A stretch of 44,033 bases of DNA from Planctomycetaceae bacterium (lineage in GTDB: Bacteria; Planctomycetota; Planctomycetia; Pirellulales; Pirellulaceae), in contig JAAYDI010000212.1 of NCBI GenBank assembly GCA_012729315.1, forward strand, positions 1 through 44,033, read 5' to 3'. Below, piece by piece: positions 1 through 8,100 of the stretch. The stretch's first letter is position 1, and each line of letters opens with the position of its first letter. Made by a program: the position numbers and the translations under genes. The notes under the pieces were generated by a model, which worked only from the letters and a program-made list of their open reading frames with translations, was not told the origin of the DNA and made no database searches.

Positions 1-595
1 GGCTGTACCCGGCTCACTTGGCGGTGGCGCTCGCCGGCCGGTTGTCTACTTGTCCACTGTTCTTTACCGCGAAGCGGTTACACTCCGCAGCCCATAGGTT
101 GCTGCGCAGCAGCGCACCCTGGGTTCCCTACCGATTTTCGCACGATACGCCGAAGGCGTTTCACAAAGGGATACCGTCGGTGCCGCCCGATCTGAAACAG
201 ACACTCTGACTCCAGTCTGCCCGCCACGAGCCGCACATTGCCGGCCGGGCCTGCGGAAGTGCGGCTGCTTTCGGTTTCGGTCTCGGAGGCCGCCGGTTCA
301 GCGCGGCGTCTTTGGCTCGACCGGCATGTTCTCGGGCACGTGTACCCACGGGTGGCGCCGCGAGGCGCGGCTTACCCCGGGCTGTGATAGGGGCGCCGCG
401 CTACGGCTCAAGGCGACAGTTCGCGTGGCGCGCATAGGTCACGAAATGTGACTTCTATCGACACACGAACAAAACGCGAGTGCTGCCACGATACCAGTTG
501 TTATTCTCGTGCATGTGGCGTAAATAATGCAGCTGGAGAGTCACGTCGTCTCCTGGATCAATGTGGCACGTCAGTCTCGGCTGGCCGGGCAGTGC
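1..595. other. Gene-free stretch carrying a palindromic repeat
   Basis: No convincing gene lies here. The reading frames have no good ribosome binding site and no recognisable domain. Positions 41-211 hold a copy of the nested-palindrome repeat described separately. The remainder (about 212-595) is GC-rich up to about 430 and more mixed afterwards. I see no clear promoter or terminator in it. The small minus-strand operon 596-1149 ends at its right edge. Confidence 0.6.
41..211 (+). repeat. Nested-palindrome intergenic repeat, family 1, copy A
   Basis: The copy carries a series of short hairpins: CCGCGAAGCGG, GCTGCGCAGCAGC, and an AACGC-type arm around CGCCGAAGGCG. The GCTGCGCAGC hairpin is flanked by CCCATAGG and CACCCTGGG. 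The same order of elements returns in reverse orientation at 26829-27010. The two copies agree over most of their length, including both outer ends: a CTGTTCTTTACCGCG start and an ACAGACACTCTGACTCC end. This resembles REP/BIME-like structured intergenic repeats. No mobilising enzyme is encoded in the window. Confidence 0.8.
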
Positions 596-916
596 CTAGC
601 CGACGACGACACAGAAGTCGCAGCCGTGGTGAAAGTCGGGGACGATGCGTCCGTCCCATTCTTTCTCGGAGATCACGAACACCGGATGGCCCGGTTCGTC
701 CTTGTCCAGGCGGATCATCAGCGTGCTGCCGACCGAATCATCGCGTACGAACGTCGCGGTACCTCGCAGCACGACACGTTCGTGACCGCGGCGCATCAAC
801 ACGGCCATCCTCTGCCCGTCGAATTCGGACAACCGGACCGGCTTCGCCTGCGGCTGATCGGCTGTGAGGGGGCGGACGTATTGCCGTTTGTTTCTCATCA
901 TGATCACTTCTTTCAT
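596..916 (-). CDS. Small hypothetical protein, second gene of a KOW operon
   Basis: A 106-residue protein that I do not recognise. It is basic near the N-terminus and acidic in the middle (RLDKDEPGHPVF), and ends with a short Cys-containing tail (HGCDFCVVVG). There are three possible starts, at 916, 901 and 898. The first is placed two bases after the stop codon of the upstream KOW gene. The later ATG-ATG pair is preceded by AAAGAAGTG, which could also act as a ribosome binding site. The segment GAAGTGATCATGA is repeated around these starts. The close spacing indicates co-transcription with the gene at 919-1149. A role in RNA or ribosome-associated regulation is possible only by association; nothing in the sequence proves it. 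Confidence 0.6.
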   Translation of the reverse strand: MKEVIMMRNKRQYVRPLTADQPQAKPVRLSEFDGQRMAVLMRRGHERVVLRGTATFVRDDSVGSTLMIRLDKDEPGHPVFVISEKEWDGRIVPDFHHGCDFCVVVG

Positions 917-918
917 GA

Positions 919-1149
919 TCACTTCTTGAACTTCTTCCTGATTCGCTCCAGGCAGTATTGCTGAATCTCGACGTATACCCCGCCGTGCAACCGTACCAGG
1001 ACGCGCCCGTGCGTCCGCTGCTGCACGACAACCGCCTGGGCACCCTCCATCAAGCCTGCCGCGATGCGCACACTCTGCCCCGGCGCGACTCCCAAGCAAA
1101 GTGTGTCACTGTCCGCGCGCCCGATGTGGGTGTCGGATCCGTTGGCCAT
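919..1149 (-). CDS. Small KOW-motif protein
   Basis: A 76-residue protein. Its centre (residues about 20-66) reads like a KOW segment: APGQSVRIAAGLMEGAQAVV followed by a basic beta strand (RVLVRLHGG) and a tyrosine-containing end. KOW motifs occur in NusG, Spt5 and several ribosomal proteins, where they contact RNA or protein. There is no NusG N-terminal domain, so this is a free-standing KOW module, much shorter than NusG (about 180 residues). The C-terminus is strongly basic (RIRKKFKK), consistent with nucleic-acid binding. The start at 1149 was chosen because the KOW-containing sequence begins soon after it; the frame stays open upstream but becomes low-quality. It is the first gene of a two-gene unit. 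Confidence 0.6.
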   Translation of the reverse strand: MANGSDTHIGRADSDTLCLGVAPGQSVRIAAGLMEGAQAVVVQQRTHGRVLVRLHGGVYVEIQQYCLERIRKKFKK

Positions 1150-1632
1150 GGTTGAATTCTCCGCGTGCTCCTGCCCATCTCTCCGCATGTCATCATACCG
1201 CCCCGGCCCTCTGTTTGTCGAGCAATTGGAAATCGCAATGGACCGGGAAACTGCCTGCGTAGCAGCAGAGAGCCGCCACGAGGCCCGGAGAAAATGGCGC
1301 GGGGGCGAGGTGGCCACCTGCGCGCCGGATGCGGACGCGGTACACGCCGGGTGGAACCTGGCGGGCCCATCAGTCGGGGCCGAGCGTCCCGTATGGATGG
1401 GGGCCAACGTTCCGCCGGCGGCGCCTCAGACCGACGGGAGGCGGGACTTGGGCGACGACCGCGGCATGCTGTCAAGTTGCGCACCCGAACAGTCCGATGG
1501 TAACGCTTAGTGGACTCACTCCGCTGGTCGGGGCAATGACGTCTGTGCGTCTGGAGGGCAAAGTAGCGTCATGCGCCGCCGATATGTCGATCTGACCTGG
1601 CAGCTCACCTTGCAGAAAAGCGTTGGTGGTTG
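1150..1632. other. Gene-free divergent spacer
   Basis: The spacer lies between the minus-strand KOW operon and the plus-strand porin. Frames on both strands are open because of high GC content, but they encode Arg/Pro-rich sequences without domains and overlap one another. I see no convincing promoter hexamers, repeat or RNA structure. It must hold the regulatory signals for both neighbours. Confidence 0.5.
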
Positions 1633-3132
1633 ATGACATCCTGGCAACAATTATCGGTCGTAGGGGCACTCCTGGTTGCGTGGTTTTTGTCTGCCACGTC
1701 ATTCGGACAGGATTACTATATGGGACAGGTGCCCCCGTCTCTGGGACAGGTGCCCCCGTCTCTGGGGCAGGTGCCCCCGTCTCTGGGGCAGGTGCCCTCA
1801 TGGGACGCCACGCCTTATTCCACGCCATCCACCTCGGTGGTGCCGGCGGCTGCAAACTATAGGCCACCGTTGCCGACGGCCGCCACGCCAGCCGTGTCAA
1901 CCAAGCCGCTGGCCGACGACCTGGCCGGCGACTATGTGCTGATCAGCGCCGAGCAGCTCAAGGCGGTCGAACCGTGGAAGATCGGCGAGTACAAGTGGGT
2001 GCCTTACGGGGCACTTTGGGCCGACATGATCTACGCCACTGAACGCACGTTTCCGGGGGCCTACACGCTGTACGTACCGTCGCCGGAGACGGAAGGCGAG
2101 CCGGCCTTTACGATCGACGCCCGCCGCACGCGGGTCGGGTTCAACGTCACGGGGCCGGATGTGCCCCTGTTTGGCGGAGCCAGCTCCGGCGGCCAGTTGG
2201 AACTGGACTTCTTCGGTCAGTACATCAACGAAAACCAGGCTGGTGTGCAGATCCGGCACATGTACTGGGAAGTGAAGAACGAGTACTGGCGCATGTTAGT
2301 CGGACAGACCTGGGACGTTGTGTCACCGTTGATGCCCACGACGTGCAGCTATTCGGTCGGTTGGATGGGCGGCAATATCGGCTACCGCCGCCCCCAGTTC
2401 CGCTGGGATCGCTATCTGGACTTCTCCCCCACCGTGCTGGGGATCCTCACGTTGTCGCTCAACCACGATATCGTGCCGGACTTCTCAACCAGCAGTACGA
2501 CGGACCGCGAGTCGGACAGTTGGCCGGTGATCGAATCGCGTGTGGGCTGGAAGCTGGGGGACCGCGGCAAAGACGGCCGGCCACTGGAGTTCGGTGTGTC
2601 GGGGCATCTCGGGCGCACACAGTTCGACTTCCGGTCGACCGGCCCTGGCCCTCTGTACCTGCCGCCCGAAGACGACCGCTCGTTCCGCTCCTGGTCGCTC
2701 AACGCCGACCTGAAGGCGCCCCTCAACGAGCACTGCGGGTTCCAGGGTGAACTTTTTACGGGGGCCAACGTCAGCCCGTTCCTCGGTGGCATCGGTCAGG
2801 GGGTCAGCGGCTACAAACGCGTGCCGATCCGGACGTGCGGTGGCTGGGTCGAGTTCTGGTATTACCTCACGCCACAGCTTCACAGCCACACCGGGTATGG
2901 TGTGGACGACCCCAACGATCGCGACCTGATGGTCGGGCGGTCATTTAACAGCTTCCTGTTCACCAACCTGATGTACGACATCACGAAGAAATTCACGACG
3001 GGCCTTGAACTGGCCTATTGGAAGACGTCTTACGTCGATCAGCGCGCAGGGTTGGTCCCGGCCGGCCAGCTCGGGCCAACCGAACAGGGCAATTCTGTTA
3101 TTGTCAACTGGATGTGCAAGTACGCGTTCTAG
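1633..3132 (+). CDS. DcaP-like outer-membrane porin
   Basis: A 499-residue protein. It begins with a signal peptide (about residues 1-25, ending ATSFGQ), followed by a Pro/Gly-rich linker with an in-frame 7-residue repeat (GQVPPSL). From about residue 150 the sequence shows the alternating polar/aromatic pattern of a beta barrel: LELDFFGQY, YWRMLVGQTWDV, GGNIGYRRPQFRWDRY. It ends in WMCKYAF, with the terminal Phe typical of outer-membrane proteins. The FGQ and GQTWDV strands match the DcaP-type trimeric porins annotated in planctomycetes, which are thought to import organic anions. The ATG at 1633 was preferred over the TTG at 1630. Substrate cannot be inferred. Confidence 0.75.
   Translation: MTSWQQLSVVGALLVAWFLSATSFGQDYYMGQVPPSLGQVPPSLGQVPPSLGQVPSWDATPYSTPSTSVVPAAANYRPPLPTAATPAVSTKPLADDLAGDYVLISAEQLKAVEPWKIGEYKWVPYGALWADMIYATERTFPGAYTLYVPSPETEGEPAFTIDARRTRVGFNVTGPDVPLFGGASSGGQLELDFFGQYINENQAGVQIRHMYWEVKNEYWRMLVGQTWDVVSPLMPTTCSYSVGWMGGNIGYRRPQFRWDRYLDFSPTVLGILTLSLNHDIVPDFSTSSTTDRESDSWPVIESRVGWKLGDRGKDGRPLEFGVSGHLGRTQFDFRSTGPGPLYLPPEDDRSFRSWSLNADLKAPLNEHCGFQGELFTGANVSPFLGGIGQGVSGYKRVPIRTCGGWVEFWYYLTPQLHSHTGYGVDDPNDRDLMVGRSFNSFLFTNLMYDITKKFTTGLELAYWKTSYVDQRAGLVPAGQLGPTEQGNSVIVNWMCKYAF
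1723..1797 (+). repeat. In-frame 21-bp tandem repeat
   Basis: Three complete 21-bp units encoding GQVPPSL are followed by a partial fourth unit (GQVPS). The units differ only by an A/G change in the first codon (GGA to GGG). The repeat sits in the periplasm-facing linker between the signal peptide and the barrel of the porin. Slippage here would change linker length without breaking the frame. Confidence 0.9.
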
Positions 3133-3153
3133 CCGCCGATGGCGAGCTGATGA

Positions 3154-4350
3154 TCAGGAACTGGCTGGCGAGAGTCGCGTGAGCTGCAGGAATATCGCCG
3201 CCAGGCCGATGATGGCGAGGACTGTCTTGACCTGCTGGAAGAGGGTCTGGCCGGCGAACTCCTCCCAGGACAGCGGCGCTGTCTGGACCGCTGGCAATTC
3301 CGGGTCGAGTAGCGTGTCGGCGGAGGTCCTGGCCAGATCCGAAGGGACGGGCGGCCGACTGATTGCGGGCTCCGGCAGCGGGACCATCTGCATTTGCACG
3401 ACCTCGTCGGGTTGTACGAAGCTGTCGGCCAGCGCGGCATCGTCGGCCTGCGCGACGTTCTGTGCCGGGGCCGGCATGTCGTCCGACGGCAGGCGTCGCA
3501 GCCCCTCTCGAACGGTCGGGCCGGGGTGCGCGGCAGCCAGTGCTTGCGGGTACGCCTGCGGGAACGCTTGCGGGTATTCGGCCGGCTGTGTGGGGATCCA
3601 GGCCGACTTGAGAAATTCACGCACGCGACCGGCGTAGCTGCCGGCCGTGGTCCCGCCCCCCGAGCCGAACAAGACGCCCGCCAGCTCGCCGCGTTCGTTG
3701 AAGATCGGACCTCCCGAATCTCCTTCGCGCGCCATGGTGGATACCTCGACCATCTCGTACGGATGATGCAAACTCGGCGCCACGTACTGCGTGCATCGCC
3801 CGGCCACCGCACGATAGACTCCTGGTCCGTATCCGGCGATGGTCAGCGCGTCGCCTGGTCGCGGTGCCTCCGGCGCCAGCGGCACGGCCGCCACACTGGG
3901 ACGCCAGATCAGCAGCGCTGCCAGGTCCCAGTCGCGGTCGACCTGCAGGACGCGGGCCGCCGAGCGGAATCCGTCCGGGAAGACCACATTCACCGGCCCT
4001 GTGGCGTCGCGCACGACGTGCCAGTTGGTGACGACCAGACCAAACTGATCGCGCACATCGACCAGCGTTCCAGAACCTGCCGCGATTCCATCACGTTCCT
4101 GCGCGATGATCCGCACGACGGCCGGGTGTGGCTGTTGCGGGGCCGGATCGGGCGGAGACCAGGGCCAGCGGGCTGCAGCCACAGCCCTGGGAACCACTAG
4201 CAGCAACAAGACGGCACAGGCCGCTGCCGCAGGCTCGATGCGGTGGCGGTCGTGTCGGCTCTGATCGCTGCCGCCGACCATCAGACGCCAGAATCGGGGC
4301 TGCACCGCGGCAGTCGACGGGCAGCCTGTCGCAGGCACCGCCGCAGTCAT
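3154..4350 (-). CDS. Trypsin-like serine protease with C-terminal membrane segment
   Basis: A 398-residue exported serine endopeptidase of the chymotrypsin/HtrA fold. All three catalytic residues are visible: His111 in TNWHVV, Asp142 in RDWDLAAL and Ser212 in GDSGGPIF. A hydrophobic segment at residues 41-59 acts as signal peptide or anchor, behind an unusually long basic N-terminus. After the protease domain (about 75-250) comes a Pro/Gln/Ala-rich linker with a short repeat (YPQAFPQAYPQA), and then a hydrophobic helix at about 375-393, so the protein may be membrane-tethered at its C-terminus. There is no PDZ domain, unlike HtrA/DegP. The start at 4350 overlaps the stop of the upstream small ORF as ATGA; an internal start at residue 24 would give a more normal signal peptide. 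Confidence 0.8.
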   Translation of the reverse strand: MTAAVPATGCPSTAAVQPRFWRLMVGGSDQSRHDRHRIEPAAAACAVLLLLVVPRAVAAARWPWSPPDPAPQQPHPAVVRIIAQERDGIAAGSGTLVDVRDQFGLVVTNWHVVRDATGPVNVVFPDGFRSAARVLQVDRDWDLAALLIWRPSVAAVPLAPEAPRPGDALTIAGYGPGVYRAVAGRCTQYVAPSLHHPYEMVEVSTMAREGDSGGPIFNERGELAGVLFGSGGGTTAGSYAGRVREFLKSAWIPTQPAEYPQAFPQAYPQALAAAHPGPTVREGLRRLPSDDMPAPAQNVAQADDAALADSFVQPDEVVQMQMVPLPEPAISRPPVPSDLARTSADTLLDPELPAVQTAPLSWEEFAGQTLFQQVKTVLAIIGLAAIFLQLTRLSPASS

Positions 4351-4484
4351 TGCGGTTTGGGCTTTCGCGCTTCTTCGTTCTGCATGATCATCTGCAGCAA
4401 CCGGGCGCGCACCGCCGCCACGTCTGCGGTCGACGACCGGTCGCTGACCGATCGTTCGGTGGGAGGTTTTGAGGACTCGGACAT
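4347..4484 (-). CDS. 45-residue small protein translationally coupled to the protease
   Basis: A short ORF of 45 codons beginning MSESSKPPTE and ending RKPKPQ. It has a good ribosome binding site (TGGAG, eight bases before the ATG). Its TGA stop overlaps the ATG of the downstream protease gene as ATGA, the classic sign of translational coupling. The N-terminal half is Ser/Thr-rich and probably disordered. The second half (VAAVRARLLQMIMQNEEAR) looks like one amphipathic helix. It has no signal peptide, so it should stay in the cytoplasm. Function unknown; it might be a partner of the protease or a leader that sets its translation. I am fairly confident that it is real because of the RBS and the overlap. 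Confidence 0.65.
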   Translation of the reverse strand: MSESSKPPTERSVSDRSSTADVAAVRARLLQMIMQNEEARKPKPQ

Positions 4485-5185
4485 CGGATTGCTCCAGCGC
4501 GTCGGGGGCCGCAAGCCAACTCACTGGCGACCGGCCACCCCACAGATTTGCATTGCATGCCGGGAAGTCCGTTCCCTCGTGTGCCGATCCATGAGACGTT
4601 CATGCTCGGCGCGCATGTCGTCCTTGGTGAATTGGGTCTGTCTGTCTCATCGGACGACCTGGCCCGCGATCACGAGCCGTTTATCATGTACTGGTGCCGC
4701 TTCGCTGATCGCGCTAAGTTGGTTGATCGTCAAACTCGGACGATCCGGCCGCGCTTGGGCACCCTCCGGGGGTGTGTGGCACGGCCATTTTTGCCGTGAA
4801 GCGGCAAACAATAGAGCAGGAGAGAGGAGAAGAGGAGGAAGTAGAGCAAAGAAGACAAGGGCCACCACTCTCTCCTTCTCCTTTCCTTCTCCTTTTTCAT
4901 TCCTTGAACTGACAAGATCTTACGGACAACGCAAACGGCGCGGGTGCCGGGGTTGCAATTTCTCCCATTCGGGAAACAATTGGTGCTGAGTCGCCCCCAG
5001 ACCGGAATAGACGTGGGACGCCAGTCGGTGTTTGAGTCGGTATTCGGCTGTCGCTCGGCGGAAGCACATTCGTCCGTGGAGCGTTTGCGTGGTCCGACGT
5101 CAACCGGTTCTCGTCACGGCTGCTCCATGGTGTCCGACAGGGAGTCTGTTTCAGCGGGGATCTGTTTCAGCACGGTTGTGATAAT
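4485..5185. other. Gene-free divergent spacer with purine/pyrimidine block
   Basis: About 700 bases between the minus-strand small-ORF/protease unit and the plus-strand TPR/FG-GAP gene. No frame has codon character or domain support. The notable content is the homopurine and homopyrimidine block at 4812-4906, described separately. The start of the next gene (ATG at 5186) lacks an obvious Shine-Dalgarno sequence. Confidence 0.55.
4812..4906. repeat. Homopurine run followed by homopyrimidine run
   Basis: Positions 4818-4841 are an uninterrupted run of G and A, continuing mostly purine to 4860. After a short gap, 4868-4898 is an uninterrupted run of C and T (31 bases). The two runs are partly complementary, so a long imperfect hairpin could form in RNA. 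In DNA the tract could adopt a triplex (H-DNA) form. It stands out from the GC-rich background. Confidence 0.75.
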
Positions 5186-8100
5186 ATGAATGACGCGACA
5201 TCCAAGAGCGAGCCCCAGAAGGGGCGTATGCGGTTGTTTCTTTTCGTGGTCGTCGTGGGGGCTTTGATCGGCTTCTATGTGTACTGGCCGCGCGATGAGG
5301 GCGAGGTGCGGCCCCGCGATGAAGTGGCAGCGGTGGATGAGACTGCGGCGGCCAAACCCCAGACGCCCGAATCGGCGCCGCCCCGCCTGACGCCGGTTGA
5401 CGTCCAGAAGCTGACCGAGCTGAAGGACGTATCGCTGGGCCATCTGGAGAACGGTCCGACTCCAGTGGAAGTGGACGGCAAGAAGGTGTCGGGGATGGAT
5501 GTTGCGGCAGACGGGTTTGCCCGGCTGGCGGCCCAGGTTCCTGGTGAGCGGCTGCCGCTGCAGAATCTGGCCATCACGCGTCTGTTGTTGCTCAAAGATC
5601 CCCCGAGCGATGTGGTGGTGCGGCGGGAGCAGGCGCGCGAGGCGGCGCAGCGGCTGCTTGACTTCGATCCGGACTCGGCCGTGGCGCACTGGATTGCGGC
5701 GAGTGTGGAAATGGTCCCCGACACCACGAATCCGCTGGGCGCCACGGACGAGATGCGCGAGAAGGCGGTGACGCTGCTCAAGCGTGCCACGCAGCTGGAG
5801 CCCGAGAATGCCGTGTTCTGGCTGGCCCTGTCGCGCGCGGCGACCCGGCCGCGGGACACGGAGCCCAGTGAACTTGCCAAGTCGGCGCTCCGCCAGGCCT
5901 ACACGGTCAATCCGCGCAACATCTACCTGATCACGGAGTGGCTGCTGACCCAGGCCAAGACGCGGGATCCGGAGATCACCGACACACTGGCTGCTGCTCG
6001 ACCGGTTCTGGCGCCCCTGACCGCCACAATGAAATACTCCAAGGTGGATGTCAATCAGCTCCTGGACCAGGCGGCGGAGGCCGCCGCGGAGGGCGACTGG
6101 AAGAAAGTGGATTCGCGGACGCGGGTGATCCATAACGTGACGCGTCCGGAAGAGGTCGCCAAGAGCGACATCACGCGCGTCGATGTCCACCCGCTGGAGT
6201 ATCTGCTGTACGACTTCAGCGCCGAATTCTATGCGGCGAATCCCCTGCCCGAGCCGGCCTGGACCGCCACGACGCCAGTCAAGCTGACCGTGGCCGAGGG
6301 ACGCCTGCCCGAGCTGTCCGGCGTGCTGGACATGCTGGTCATGGACTTCGATCTTGACGGCCTGCCCGACGTGGCGGTGCTGCAGCCCGGCAAGCTGACA
6401 TTGTTCGCGCAGACGCAGCACGGTGCCGACTGGGCCGAACTGGCCAGCCTGGAGGTTCCGGACGGCCTGCACCGGATGCTGGCCGCCGATCTGGATACCG
6501 ATCGCCGCAAGGCCATGTCGGTACCCACTCCGAGCGGCGATCCGAACGCGGCCGTCGCCTCCTTCGACCGCGTGCTCTCGGATACGGGTACCTGCCACGA
6601 CGCCGATCCCGACATTATCCTCTACGGCGAGGCCGGTGTGCTGATCGTTCGCAACGACACCGAAGTGGAAGGGGACCAGCCGAAGCTGGCGGCCGTTGCC
6701 TGCGAGGGACTGGAACAACTCACCCAGGTGACCGCCGGCGTGCTGGCCGACGTGGACCATGACGCGGATCTGGATCTGCTGTTCTCATCGGCCCAGGGCA
6801 TCACGATCTGGTCAGCGACGGGCAAGTTGGCCTATCAGAATGTCAGCCAGTGGTCGCAGTTGCCGCCGGCTGACGTGGCGGTGACCAGCATGGTCGCCGT
6901 GGACTGGGATCGGGACGTGGACATTGACATCGTGTTGGTCGAACCGACGGGCCAGGTGGTCGGAGTGTTGGAGAACATGCGACATGCCGAGTTTCGCTGG
7001 ACCCCGTTTGACGCCGCGTTCGAGGCGCTGCACAGCCCGTCGAGCGTGGCCGTGCTCGAGGCCGATGGCAATGTCTCGTGGGATCTGTTGTCGGCCGGCG
7101 CCAACGGCGTTCAACTCTGTCTGACCGCCACCCCGCGCTCCCGCATCGTGAACTACATGCGGACGCAGCAGATCGACAGCCAGCCATGTACCGGCGCGCT
7201 CGACTGGGACTTCGACAATGATGGGTTCCGCGACGTCGTGGCGTGGGGCACCAGTGGGCTGACCGTCTATCGCGGCGGGCCGGGGGGGAGCTTCCAGCCG
7301 GCCAACCTTCTGGAAGGCGGGCTGGACGAGCCGGTGCAGGTGGTGTGCTGTTGCGATCTGGATCGCGATGGTGACCAGGACCTGCTGGTCGCGACGGCCA
7401 CGCGCGTGGTGATGTTGATCAACGAAGGGGGAAACGAGAACAGCTGGTTCACTCTCTATCCGATGGGGCAGGAGGACAACGCAGGCCGGTGCAATCACAG
7501 CGCCATTGGCAGCATGGTCGAACTGCGCGCCGGTGGCCGGTATCAGGCGCAGGTCGTCGCACAGCCGAGCGTGCATTTCGGGTTGGGCCAGCAGGAAGTC
7601 GCGCAGCTGGTCCGCATCCTGTGGACCAATGGCGTGCCGCAGGACATGGTGGAGATTGGCGGACGCGTGGCGGTCTGCGAACGCATGCTGCTCAAGGGAT
7701 CCTGCCCCTACATCTATACGATGGCGGACGGCCGGTTCAGCTTCTTCTCCGATTGCCTGTGGGCCGCGCCGCTGGGGTTGCAGACGGCCCGAGGTGAGAT
7801 CCAACCGACACGCGCCTGGGAGTATCTGCACATCCCCGGCGAACGCCTGACCCCGTCGGAGGGATCGTACTGGGTCATGTTTACGGAAGAACTCTGGGAG
7901 GCGGGGTACTTCGACTTTGCGGAGCTGATCGCCGTCGACCACCCGGCGGACGTGGAGATCTACTCGAACGAGAAGGTGGGGCCTCCAGACATTGCGGAGT
8001 TCAAGATCCATACCGTCCGCACACGCCGTTTTCCGGAGCGTGCGGTGGATCCGCGCGGGAGGGACCTGCGCGCTCAACTGCAACACGCGGACGGAGACTT

